A DNA stretch of 64,000 nt, from positions 2,729,501 through 2,793,500 of the forward strand of contig NZ_CP031168.1 of NCBI RefSeq assembly GCF_022354825.1, read 5' to 3'. Positions 55,057-63,159 of this stretch are shown here, one piece after another (within the stretch, counting starts at the first letter, position 1; every line of letters starts with the position of its first letter). Source of the DNA: Paenibacillus sp. H1-7. Its GTDB lineage: Bacteria > Bacillota > Bacilli > Paenibacillales > NBRC-103111. Both the position numbers and the translations under genes were made by a program. The notes beneath the pieces are model-generated. The model did not search any database, was not told where the DNA came from, and was given only the letters and a program-made list of their open reading frames with translations.

Positions 55057-56223
55057 ATGAGTAACAAGCAAATCAACGTCGGCATGGTCGGCTACAAATT
55101 TATGGGCAAGGCGCACAGCAATGCGTACAGCCGGATCGGGATGTTCTTCCCCGAGACGGTAACTCCCGTTATGAAAACGATATGCGGCAGAGACCGTCTA
55201 GCGGTCGTGCAGGCAGCGGAACAGTTCGGCTGGGAGGGCTTCGTCACCGATTGGAAGGAGCTGTTGAGCGACCCTGCGATTGAGCTCATCGATATTAATG
55301 CCCCGAGCGATGCGCATAAGGAAATCGCTATAGCAGCCGCCAAGGCGGGAAAGCATCTCTTTTGCGAAAAGCCGCTTGCCTTGAATTTGGCGGATTCGCG
55401 GGACATGCTGAAGTCGGCGGAGCAAGCGGGGATTAAGCATATGGTTGGATTCAACTACCGCTTCGCGCCTGCGGTCCAGCTGGCCAAAAAGCTCATTGAA
55501 CAAAACAGGCTGGGGGAGATTTATCATTTTCGCGGCTGGTTTTTGCAGGATTGGCTGCTTGATCCGGACTTCCCTCTGGTTTGGAGGCTGCAAAAAGAAG
55601 TGGCGGGCTCCGGCTCCCACGGCGATTTGGGCGCGCATGTAGTCGATCTGGCCCACTATTTGGTCGGGAGCATGTCGGAGGTGATCGGCATGAGCGAAAC
55701 GTTCGTACCCGAGCGGCCGATGCCTACTGCAATGTCCGGTCTAAGCGCCAAGGGCAGCAAGGACGCCCCTAAGGGCAAAGTTACGGTCGATGACGCGACG
55801 CTGTTTTTGATCCGTTTTGCCGGCAGCGCTATGGGCAGCATCGAGGCAAGCCGGTTCGCCGCAGGCCATCGCTGTACCAATGCGTTCGAAATCAACGGAA
55901 GCAAAGGCAGCATCCGCTTCGATTTTGAACGGCTGAACGAGCTGGAGGTTTATTTTACAGACGACGATCCCGACGTTCAGGGCTTCCGCCGTGTGCTGGC
56001 GACGGATCCGGCTCATGCCTATATGGATGCATGGTGGCCTCCGGGACATACGATCGGCTATGAGCATACGCTTGTCCATGAAATTCGGGAGCTGATGGAG
56101 GCGATTCGCGAGGACCGGCAGCCGGTACCGAATTTTGCCGACGGCGTCATGTGCCAGCAGGTGCTTGAAGCGGTCGACTTGTCCATTGCCGAACGGAGAT
56201 GGGTGAAAATTAGCGAGCTATAG
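55057..56223 (+). CDS. Gfo/Idh/MocA-family oxidoreductase (third of three)
   Basis: Start at ATG 55057 behind GAGGTGAG; the open frame extends into the upstream gene. 388 residues, longer than the other two. GMVGYKFMGKAHSNAY is the cofactor loop of the branch that begins GYxFMGxAHSxA, the EKP motif is in LFCEKPLALNLADSR (about 104-107), and the C-terminal domain has GSGSHGDLGAHVVDLAHYLVG. This branch includes proteins acting on glycosides and myo-inositol derivatives. It is followed after 30 bases by a TIM-barrel isomerase gene, a pairing often seen in sugar oxidation-isomerisation pathways. Confidence 0.9.
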   Translation: MSNKQINVGMVGYKFMGKAHSNAYSRIGMFFPETVTPVMKTICGRDRLAVVQAAEQFGWEGFVTDWKELLSDPAIELIDINAPSDAHKEIAIAAAKAGKHLFCEKPLALNLADSRDMLKSAEQAGIKHMVGFNYRFAPAVQLAKKLIEQNRLGEIYHFRGWFLQDWLLDPDFPLVWRLQKEVAGSGSHGDLGAHVVDLAHYLVGSMSEVIGMSETFVPERPMPTAMSGLSAKGSKDAPKGKVTVDDATLFLIRFAGSAMGSIEASRFAAGHRCTNAFEINGSKGSIRFDFERLNELEVYFTDDDPDVQGFRRVLATDPAHAYMDAWWPPGHTIGYEHTLVHEIRELMEAIREDRQPVPNFADGVMCQQVLEAVDLSIAERRWVKISEL

Positions 56224-56253
56224 CCATATTAAGCGAATAAAGGAAGTGGAACG

Positions 56254-57219
56254 ATGCAACTCGGTGTTTTTTTGAAATTGTTTAGGACTCTCTCCTTGGA
56301 AGATGCCCTGGAGCTCGCAGCTAGCCAAGGCATTCAGACGGTAGAAATCGCTACAGGAGGATATGTGGGCAACCAGCATTTGAATCCGAAAGAGGTGCTC
56401 GGCAAGCCTGCTGAGATCGCCCGAATCAAGAGCGCTCTTGAGCGAAACGGCTTGACGATCAGTGCATTAAGCTGCCACGGCAACCCGCTGCATCCTAACC
56501 CGGCGATTGCAGAAGCTCATCATGATGATTTTATGAATACCATCCTGCTTGCTAAAGAGCTCGGTGTCGAAACGGTCGTCAACTTCTCGGGCTGTCCGGG
56601 TGAATCAGAGACGTCGCAGCGTCCGGCATGGATTACATGTCCCTGGCCGACGGATTTTCTGGAGACATTGACCTGGCAGTGGGAGCAAAAGGTTATTCCA
56701 TATTGGAAGAATATGGGAAGGACAGCCAGAGAGTACGGAATCCAAATAGCGGTGGAGCCGCATCCCGGCTTTGTCGTCTACAACTCGGAGACGGCGCTAC
56801 GGCTCTGTGAAGAAGCCGGCGAGAACGTTGGAATCAATTTCGACCCGAGCCACTTGTTCTGGCAGGGCATGGATCCGATTGCGTGCATCGTTATCCTGGG
56901 TGAGCGCATTTATCACTTCCATGCGAAGGATACGGCCATATATCAACGCAACAACGGGCTGAACGGCGTACTGGACACGAAGTCGTACCGCGATATCGCC
57001 AACCGTTCCTGGGCTTTCCGCACCGTCGGCTACGGTCATGGGCATGAAGTATGGAAGGAAATCATCAGCACACTGCGGACCGTAGGCTACAGCGGAGCTA
57101 TTAGCATCGAGCATGAGGATGGGCTGATGTCCACCCGGGAGGGCTTCAACAAGGCGGTACAGTTTCTCCAGGAGGCAATGATTACGGAAACGTCCGGCGA
57201 GATGTACTGGGCTAGATAA
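56254..57219 (+). CDS. Sugar phosphate isomerase/epimerase-type TIM barrel (AP_endonuc_2 fold)
   Basis: 321 residues, ATG 56254 with AAGGAAG upstream. The xylose-isomerase-like barrel has the usual metal ligands: E168 in VEPHPGFVVYN, D197 in INFDPSHLFWQGMDP, a histidine in YHFHAKDT and E286 in SIEHEDG. Family members isomerise or epimerise keto sugars, and some relatives perform beta-elimination on 3-keto glycosides together with Gfo/Idh/MocA oxidoreductases. Following directly after three such oxidoreductases, it probably acts on their keto product. The exact reaction is not visible. Confidence 0.85.
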   Translation: MQLGVFLKLFRTLSLEDALELAASQGIQTVEIATGGYVGNQHLNPKEVLGKPAEIARIKSALERNGLTISALSCHGNPLHPNPAIAEAHHDDFMNTILLAKELGVETVVNFSGCPGESETSQRPAWITCPWPTDFLETLTWQWEQKVIPYWKNMGRTAREYGIQIAVEPHPGFVVYNSETALRLCEEAGENVGINFDPSHLFWQGMDPIACIVILGERIYHFHAKDTAIYQRNNGLNGVLDTKSYRDIANRSWAFRTVGYGHGHEVWKEIISTLRTVGYSGAISIEHEDGLMSTREGFNKAVQFLQEAMITETSGEMYWAR

Positions 57220-57279
57220 CGAGATAACCTGTTTCGGTCCCGATAAGAACCGTACACAGAAGAATGGAGGATGAGCAGC

Positions 57280-57591
57280 TTGAACACAGCGGGCAGCATC
57301 TATAGGGCCATTATGATGAAAAAGCAGGACAACGTAGCTACGGCATTGGAGGATATCCCGGCGGGCGCTGCGGTACAACTGCACGTCGACGACGCTAGCT
57401 TGACCGTGACATTGTGCGAGCCTATCGAGTTCGGACATAAATTTGCGGTTCGGCCGATCACTGGAGGAGAAGATATCCTCAAGTACGGCGAGGTCATCGG
57501 GATGGCAAACCGGGTCATTCAGCCGGGGGAGCATGTCCACGTTCACAATTTGGATGGAAAAAGAGGGCGGGGGGATCAAGTTGGTGCATAA
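57280..57591 (+). CDS. UxaA-family dehydratase, small SAF-domain subunit
   Basis: Start taken at TTG 57280, 9 bases after GGAGG (57266-57270); ATG 57271 abuts that ribosome site. 103 residues form a SAF domain (DNVATALEDIPAGAAVQL ... IEFGHKFAVRPI ... GEVIGMANRVIQPGEHVHVHNL), matching the N-terminal part of altronate (UxaA) and galactarate dehydratases. In E. coli this is fused to the catalytic part; here it is a separate gene whose last 8 bases overlap the large subunit. The pair should dehydrate an aldonate or similar sugar acid to a 2-keto-3-deoxy acid. Confidence 0.85.
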   Translation: MNTAGSIYRAIMMKKQDNVATALEDIPAGAAVQLHVDDASLTVTLCEPIEFGHKFAVRPITGGEDILKYGEVIGMANRVIQPGEHVHVHNLDGKRGRGDQVGA

Positions 57592-58753
57592 CGCGAAATT
57601 TTGGGGATACCGCCGCAAGGACGGACGGGTGGGAGTCAGAAACCATGTGCTGATCTTGCCTACCATTGTATGTGCGACACAATCTGCCGTTCGTATAACG
57701 GAGCTGGTGCAAGGCACCGTGTCGTTTATTCATCAGCACGGCTGTGCGCAGGTAGGAATCGACTACGAGCAAACGTTCCGTACGTACGTAGGCATCGGCA
57801 GCAATCCGAACGTGTACGGCGTCGTCGTGCTCGGTCTAGGATGCGAGACGCATCAAGGGCGCAGCGTCGCCGATGAAATCGCCAAGCGGACGGGAAAACC
57901 GGTCGAGCTGGTGTCCATTCAGGAGAACGGCGGCACGCTGATGACTATCGCCAGGGGAGCCCAGGTGGCGGCACGTATGGTACAGGACGCCTCCATGCAG
58001 CGTCGCGAGGAATGCGACATCAGCGAGCTGATCGTAGCCACGGAATGCGGCGGATCGGACGCCTGCTCCGGCTTGTCGGCCAATCCGGCCGTAGGCGTAG
58101 TGAGCGACATGCTTGTCGATGGCGGCGGGACGGCGATATTGGCCGAGACGTCGGAAATCATCGGCGCGGAGCATCTGCTCGCGAACCGTGCGGTAGATGA
58201 CCGGGTCAGACAGCGCGTGTACGAGGTCATTCAGGCGATGGAAGCCAAAGCGATCATGATGGGGGTCGACATTCGCACCGGCAACCCGACGCCGGGCAAC
58301 ATTAAAGGCGGTCTCAGCTCGCTCGAGGAGAAGTCGCTCGGTGCCGCAGCGAAAGCCGGTTCCCGCCCGCTGCAGGAGCTGATCGATTATGCGGAGCAGC
58401 CGACGAAGAAAGGTCTCGTCTGGATGGATACGCCCGGACAAGATATCGAGCAGCTGACCGGCATGGTGGCCGGTGGCGCGCAAATTGTTTTGTTCACCAG
58501 CGGTCGCGGTACGCCGACAGGCTCCCCGATTGCTCCGGTCATCAAAATCGCCACGAATACTCGCATGTTCGAAACGATGGCGGACAACATGGATATGAAT
58601 GCAGGCACCATTATAGAAGGAAAAGAATCCGTACAGGATGTAGGGCGCCGGATGTTTGACGAAGTGCTGGACGTGGCGAACGGCAAATGGACGAAGGCGG
58701 AAATTTTGAAGCAGTACGACTTCGGAATCAATCGGATCGGTCCTACGTTTTAA
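57584..58753 (+). CDS. UxaA-family dehydratase, large subunit
   Basis: Start at GTG 57584 behind GGGCGGGGGG (ATG 57554 upstream has no ribosome site), giving 389 residues. GYRRKDGRVGVRNHVLILPTIVC is the start of the UxaA C-terminal domain; GLGCETHQG, ECGGSDACSGLSANPAVG and PVIKIATNTRMFETMADNMDMNAG are conserved cysteine- or metal-bearing blocks of altronate/galactarate dehydratases. These use ferrous iron or another divalent metal to eliminate water at C2-C3, giving 2-keto-3-deoxy sugar acids, which are 4-hydroxy-2-oxo acids and thus substrates in principle for the aldolase encoded two genes downstream. The exact substrate is unknown. Confidence 0.88.
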   Translation: MHNAKFWGYRRKDGRVGVRNHVLILPTIVCATQSAVRITELVQGTVSFIHQHGCAQVGIDYEQTFRTYVGIGSNPNVYGVVVLGLGCETHQGRSVADEIAKRTGKPVELVSIQENGGTLMTIARGAQVAARMVQDASMQRREECDISELIVATECGGSDACSGLSANPAVGVVSDMLVDGGGTAILAETSEIIGAEHLLANRAVDDRVRQRVYEVIQAMEAKAIMMGVDIRTGNPTPGNIKGGLSSLEEKSLGAAAKAGSRPLQELIDYAEQPTKKGLVWMDTPGQDIEQLTGMVAGGAQIVLFTSGRGTPTGSPIAPVIKIATNTRMFETMADNMDMNAGTIIEGKESVQDVGRRMFDEVLDVANGKWTKAEILKQYDFGINRIGPTF

Positions 58754-58780
58754 TAGCACGGTTGGAGGGAGAGCAGAACC

Positions 58781-59689
58781 ATGAAGAAAATCAAAGCGGC
58801 GATCCTGGGGTCGGGTAACATCGGCACGGATTTGATGTATAAGCTGGAGCGCAGCGAATGGCTGGAGCTGACCGCGATGATCGGCATCGATCCGGCTTCC
58901 GATGGATTGCAACGAGCGCGTTCTCGCGGTTACGCGACTTATGATAACGGCATTCAGGCGATCTTGGATCGCCCGGAGCTGGCGGATATCGTATTCGACG
59001 CGACGGCAGCCAAAGCGCATGTAAGACATGCCAAGGTGCTGAAGGAGCTGGGCATCACCGCCATCGATCTGACGCCTGCGGCGCTCGGGCCGTTCCTGTG
59101 CCCGGTCGTTAACTTACGCGACCATTTGGAAGCGCCAAATGTGAATTTGATCACGTGCGGAGGGCAAGCGACGATTCCGATGGTTCATGCAGTGAACCGG
59201 GTGGCGGACGTCACTTACGCGGAAATCGTAGCGACCATCTCGAGCAAAAGCGCAGGTCCTGGTACTCGCTCGAATATCGACGAATTCACGAGTACGACCC
59301 GGCGCGGGCTGGAGGAGATCGGCGGAGCGGACCGCGGTAAGGCGATTATTATTCTTAATCCGGCCGATCCGCCGATTATGATGCGGAATACGGTGTACTG
59401 CCAGGTGCGGAACATGAATAAGGAGGCCATCAGACAATCTGTGCAAGAGATGGCTGAACAGGTACGGGAGTATGTGCCGGGCTACCGGCTTAGGCAAGAC
59501 GTCCTGTTCGATGAAGACAAGGTGACGATCTTCATCGAGGTGGAAGGAGCCGGCGATTATTTCGAGCCTTATGCCGGCAATCTCGATATTATGACGGCTA
59601 CCGCCGCCCGGATCGGCGAAGAGTTCGCCCGGTACCGGCTGGCAGCGGCCCCGGCAGGGAAAGGAGGCGACGCTAATGCTGCGCAATAG
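58781..59689 (+). CDS. mhpF: Acetaldehyde dehydrogenase (acylating), MhpF/BphJ-like
   Basis: 302 residues, ATG 58781 behind GGAGGGAG. Rossmann motif [15 protein letters not shown], catalytic C126 in [16 protein letters not shown], and the long conserved block [20 protein letters not shown] plus [19 protein letters not shown] identify the acylating aldehyde dehydrogenase that converts acetaldehyde (or propanal) and CoA to acyl-CoA with NAD. Members form a channelling complex with the MhpE/BphI aldolase, whose gene overlaps this one by 14 bases. In aromatic degraders this is the last step of meta-cleavage; here the context is sugar-acid metabolism. Confidence 0.9.
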   Translation: MKKIKAAILGSGNIGTDLMYKLERSEWLELTAMIGIDPASDGLQRARSRGYATYDNGIQAILDRPELADIVFDATAAKAHVRHAKVLKELGITAIDLTPAALGPFLCPVVNLRDHLEAPNVNLITCGGQATIPMVHAVNRVADVTYAEIVATISSKSAGPGTRSNIDEFTSTTRRGLEEIGGADRGKAIIILNPADPPIMMRNTVYCQVRNMNKEAIRQSVQEMAEQVREYVPGYRLRQDVLFDEDKVTIFIEVEGAGDYFEPYAGNLDIMTATAARIGEEFARYRLAAAPAGKGGDANAAQ

Positions 59690-60692
59690 CGATAAGCCGG
59701 TCCGCATAACGGAAGTATGTTTGCGGGACGGCAGCCATGCGGTGGCCCACCAATTTACGGTGGAGCAGGTGCGGTCCGTTACCCGGGCGTTGGACGACGC
59801 AGGGATGCATTACATCGAAGTGAGCCACGGCGACGGACTGGGAGGCTCGACGCTCCAGTACGGGCGCTCGCTCGTCGATGAGATGAAGCTGATCGAAGCG
59901 GCGGTCGACGAATGCAAGCAATCCGCCGTTGCGGTATTGCTCATCCCCGGCATCGGCACGGTGCACGAGCTGAAGCAGGCCCGCTCGCTCGGCGCACAGC
60001 TGGTGCGCGTTGCGACGCACGTTACGGAGGCGGACGTATCCGCCCAGCATCTGTATGCCGCGCGCGAGCTTGGCATGGAAGCGCTCGGCTTCCTCATGAT
60101 GGCGCATTCCGCGCCGGTCGAGGTGCTCGTGGAGCAGGCGCAGAAGATGGAAAGCTACGGCGCGCAGGCGGTCTATGTCACCGACTCGGCAGGAGCGATG
60201 CTGCCGGAGCAGGTGCGCGAGCGCGTGAAGGCGCTGCGCAGCTCCTTGTCGTGCGAGATCGGCTTCCACGCGCACAACAATCTTTCTCTCGCCGTCTCGA
60301 ATACGCTCGTCGCGATGGAGGAGGGTGCCACGCGCATCGACGGCAGCGTGCGCTGCCTTGGCGCCGGCGCCGGCAACACCCAGACCGAGGCGCTGATCGC
60401 CGTTCTCCAGCGCATGGGCGTCGACCTCGGCATCGATCTGTACAAGATGATGGATCTTGCCGAGAGCGTGGTCGCTCCGGTCATGCACCGCGTGCCGGAG
60501 ATTAACAAGGGCAGCCTCGCGATGGGCTACGCCGGCGTGTACTCCAGCTTTCTGCTGCATGCAGAAAAGGCAGGCAAGCGATTCGGCGTCGACCCCCGCG
60601 ATATCCTGCTTGAGCTCGGCCGGCGCAAAGCGGTAGGCGGTCAGGAGGATATGATCGTCGACGTCGCCGCAAGCTTGCGCACGCGGCTGTAA
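59676..60692 (+). CDS. mhpE: 4-hydroxy-2-oxovalerate aldolase, MhpE/BphI-like
   Basis: 338 residues, ATG 59676 behind AAAGGAGG inside the mhpF-like gene. The DRE-TIM barrel opens with [18 protein letters not shown], containing the R-D pair and histidine of the 4-hydroxy-2-oxo-acid aldolases; [14 protein letters not shown] provides the metal-binding HxH; and [16 protein letters not shown] closes the barrel. The C-terminal part (about 270-330) is the communication domain that contacts MhpF. It cleaves 4-hydroxy-2-oxo acids to pyruvate and an aldehyde that is passed to the dehydrogenase. The gene is markedly G+C-rich compared with the left of the window (44 of 60 bases at 60181-60240). It ends the long gene set; a strong terminator follows. 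Confidence 0.9.
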   Translation: MLRNSDKPVRITEVCLRDGSHAVAHQFTVEQVRSVTRALDDAGMHYIEVSHGDGLGGSTLQYGRSLVDEMKLIEAAVDECKQSAVAVLLIPGIGTVHELKQARSLGAQLVRVATHVTEADVSAQHLYAARELGMEALGFLMMAHSAPVEVLVEQAQKMESYGAQAVYVTDSAGAMLPEQVRERVKALRSSLSCEIGFHAHNNLSLAVSNTLVAMEEGATRIDGSVRCLGAGAGNTQTEALIAVLQRMGVDLGIDLYKMMDLAESVVAPVMHRVPEINKGSLAMGYAGVYSSFLLHAEKAGKRFGVDPRDILLELGRRKAVGGQEDMIVDVAASLRTRL

Positions 60693-61013
60693 GGAAGCAG
60701 CTTCCGCGCAGGATGCAACCGCATAATAGCTCAATCTCAGCACCGGACTTTTGTCCGGTGCTTTTTGTGTCCGGTGCTTTTTGGCTGCTGATTAACCGAG
60801 TGTACCCATACATGCTAAAGTGATGATTTGGTAGTTCTATGAGAACAAGTACTTCAACATATCCGATTGCGGTTATTTGGTTTATTTGGTGTGCACTCGC
60901 AGGTGCTGCACTTGTTCATTTATGCAACTAAATCGCAACTGGATGGGAGGTTGCGGGCTGTATTATGATCGAGGTGCTTAAGCTGCAATCTATTAGATGT
61001 GGAGGAACCCATA
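60693..61013. other. Intergenic region, 321 bases
   Basis: Contains the terminator at 60739-60784. The remaining 230 bases are richer in A+T and should hold the promoter of the next gene, but I found no -35/-10 pair with correct spacing and no cre site. Confidence 0.4.
60739..60784 (+). terminator. Terminator with a duplicated 3' arm
   Basis: AGCACCGGAC (60739-60748) pairs perfectly with GTCCGGTGCT (60753-60762) across TTTT, followed by a T run. The 3' arm and T run, GTCCGGTGCTTTTTG, are then repeated at 60769-60783, so the 5' arm can pair with either copy. It marks the end of the sugar-acid gene set. Confidence 0.92.
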
Positions 61014-62930
61014 ATGATCATCGATGGAAGCGGGAAAGCGAGCAAGATTACAGAAGCTTCGGCTGCCTACACAGCAGCGGTCCCTGCACCTGACTTCAGC
61101 CGGATCCGACCGGACGACTTCGCGGATGAAGATTACATATCCCCTCATGTATGGCCCAGCGACCGCCGGGGCATTCCGTATTACTACAAGCATTTCCACA
61201 CGGTGGCAAACGCAGTGCGGCTGGAGGAGCCTCATCGTGGTTTTATCGATCTGGTGGTTCATCGCAGTCCCGAGCATAATTTCCCGTACAATGCACGCGT
61301 TCAAGAGAATCACCTGTGGTTTGCTTACTTTTACACGAACCCGGCGCCATGGAATATGTACTATGGGATGCCCCAGGTACAGCACCGGCTGGAGGCGATA
61401 CTGGAGCACCTGCTAACCTTACAGGGGCCGAAAGGAGCGTTCTCCGAGTACAGCCCGGAGGGATACAATTTACCGGGAACGTCGTTCGCGCTCCAATTCC
61501 TCGGCCAAACCGTACGGTTGCTGAAGGAGGCCAAAGCGGCAAATCCTGACTTTCCTTTCATTAACGAAGATCTTTATACCAGAGTGATTGAAGCGAGCCG
61601 GAAGGCGATTGAACATGTCTTGCATGACAGCAGGCTTTGGGAGCATGGAACCGGCTTTACGAATCAATATACTTTGATGTGGTCGGCAACCGCAGCCTAT
61701 TTGGCTATCCATCCGGATGAGGCGATCGAATCGAAGCTTCGTGAAAGGATGGCCCAATCTGCAAGCGCCTTCATCAGTCCGGCAGGATTTTATTACGAGA
61801 ATAACAGCTATGATATGGGCTATAACGTGGGCGTCCATATTCAGAATATGATGGCGGACTACTACTATTTCAGGAAAACCGAGCTGGAGCAGGAAGTAGT
61901 GGAGAAGGAGAGCAGGTTTATTGAGTGGTTGTCCTACAATCTGGTGTTAGAGCCGGACGGATCGTTCTTCACGTCGAATGCGTCCGCTTCCTGCCGTACG
62001 GAATCCGCCCACTATGAGAGAAAGGATATTCCGCTTGCGGAGAAGCTGCTGCTGGCTAGAGCTTTTGTCAAATCGCAGGAAGAGGTCGCGAGAGATATCC
62101 AGAGGGCGAAAGGCGAGATCATGAAGGACGGCAGCTGGCCCAATGTGCCGGAGCTGAATAAGACAGGAGGCAATTCCTTTAATCCCTACGGGCTCTATAA
62201 CCGTATCTTGTACCGGTACTATCCAACGGAGGCCGAACGTAAGGAGGCCATTGCCAAGCTTCCGTATAGAGCAAGCGAAAGATTCAACCATCAGCGCAAC
62301 GACGACCGCAGCGGTCTGCAGTTTACCTACGTGCGGCGGCCGTCCTATTATGCGGCTTTTGCGGCCGGACCTCAGAAGGTGAACGCGCAAGTATTCGGAC
62401 TCGGTCTGCTGTGGCATCCGCAGGGCGGTATTCTTCTATCCAGTCAGACCGAAGCGGGAGCCTTGAAAGGAAGCAAAGGGCTGTCCTGGGGGACGAAAAA
62501 GGATGGCGAACCTCGGGTATTCGAGAACGGAGATGTCTGCCCGCGATACTACGTAGACCTGCACGAAATACACCCTGTACGGGGCTGCACCGATATAGCT
62601 CAGGGCGATATGGAAATGAGATATGAGCTCGGGGCTGAGGGTGAGAAAACCGTCCGCTTCGGGGAAAATGCCATTGCTGTGACCGTCCGCCATCTCGGCC
62701 GCATCGAAGAGCAAATTCCGCTCATGGTTGCTCCTGGCGACCGGATGGTTGTGGAAGACGGTGAGATCGCTCTGTATAGGCGCGATATCGTGCTGCGTAT
62801 CCAATTCGAAGGAGATGCGGTTGCCAAGCTGGTTCCCAAGCCTTTCCACATCTACACCCGCCAAATGCAGATACTTACCCTGGAAGCCAAAGAAGCTCTT
62901 CAATATACCTTTAAGATGGAATCGTGTTAA
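61014..62930 (+). CDS. Unclassified cytoplasmic protein, possible alpha/alpha-barrel polysaccharide lyase
   Basis: Start at ATG 61014 behind GGAGGAA, giving 638 residues with no signal peptide. The first about 400 residues look helical with repeated aromatic-rich turns (HNFPYNARVQENHLWFAYFYTNPAPWNMYYG; NQYTLMWSATAAYLAI; NNSYDMGYNVGVHIQNMMADYYYF at about 263-286), as in alpha/alpha toroids. The last about 230 residues look like an anti-parallel beta-sandwich (SYYAAFAAGPQKVNAQVFGLGLLWHP, YYVDLHEIHPVRG). This two-part layout is shared by heparinase II/III-like and several other lyase families, but I cannot match it to a numbered family. Y266 and nearby histidines are candidate catalytic residues. 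It follows the sugar-acid operon, so it might generate an unsaturated uronic acid for it. Confidence 0.5.
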   Translation: MIIDGSGKASKITEASAAYTAAVPAPDFSRIRPDDFADEDYISPHVWPSDRRGIPYYYKHFHTVANAVRLEEPHRGFIDLVVHRSPEHNFPYNARVQENHLWFAYFYTNPAPWNMYYGMPQVQHRLEAILEHLLTLQGPKGAFSEYSPEGYNLPGTSFALQFLGQTVRLLKEAKAANPDFPFINEDLYTRVIEASRKAIEHVLHDSRLWEHGTGFTNQYTLMWSATAAYLAIHPDEAIESKLRERMAQSASAFISPAGFYYENNSYDMGYNVGVHIQNMMADYYYFRKTELEQEVVEKESRFIEWLSYNLVLEPDGSFFTSNASASCRTESAHYERKDIPLAEKLLLARAFVKSQEEVARDIQRAKGEIMKDGSWPNVPELNKTGGNSFNPYGLYNRILYRYYPTEAERKEAIAKLPYRASERFNHQRNDDRSGLQFTYVRRPSYYAAFAAGPQKVNAQVFGLGLLWHPQGGILLSSQTEAGALKGSKGLSWGTKKDGEPRVFENGDVCPRYYVDLHEIHPVRGCTDIAQGDMEMRYELGAEGEKTVRFGENAIAVTVRHLGRIEEQIPLMVAPGDRMVVEDGEIALYRRDIVLRIQFEGDAVAKLVPKPFHIYTRQMQILTLEAKEALQYTFKMESC

Positions 62931-62946
62931 ACACAGACTGAATCCA

Positions 62947-62990
62947 GGCGCAGATCCGATAGTTTATACCTATTGTGAGTTCTGCGTCTT
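62947..62990 (+). terminator. Rho-independent terminator
   Basis: GGCGCAGA pairs with TCTGCGTC (with G-U or mismatched ends), with further pairing inside (CGATAG with CTATTG), followed by TTTTAT. It lies 17 bases after the stop codon of the unclassified lyase-like gene. Confidence 0.7.
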
Positions 62991-63159
62991 TTATAAATCC
63001 TGTAATGTATGCACTTACATTAACATATATGGATTTTGTTCTTACAAGAAAGTGCTGTCTAAAATGGAAGGGAGCCGATGCCGAACTCAAAGTGCTTATG
63101 ATGCATTACTGCTTTTCGTTTGTGCCAAGATCGAGAGGAAAGAAAAGGAGGCTTGCGAG

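Noticed and set aside
57836..59029. 397-codon minus-strand open frame across the UxaA and mhpF genes
   Set aside because: It is opposite two well-supported genes and its translation is rich in Arg and His, typical of antisense shadows.
58781..60692. MhpF/MhpE as part of an aromatic meta-cleavage pathway
   Set aside because: No ring-cleavage dioxygenase, hydrolase, MhpD hydratase or aromatic transporter is in the window; the neighbours are sugar importers, sugar oxidoreductases and a sugar-acid dehydratase.
59673..60743. 356-codon minus-strand open frame opposite the aldolase gene
   Set aside because: It would start inside the operon terminator and shows no family similarity; a shadow caused by high G+C.
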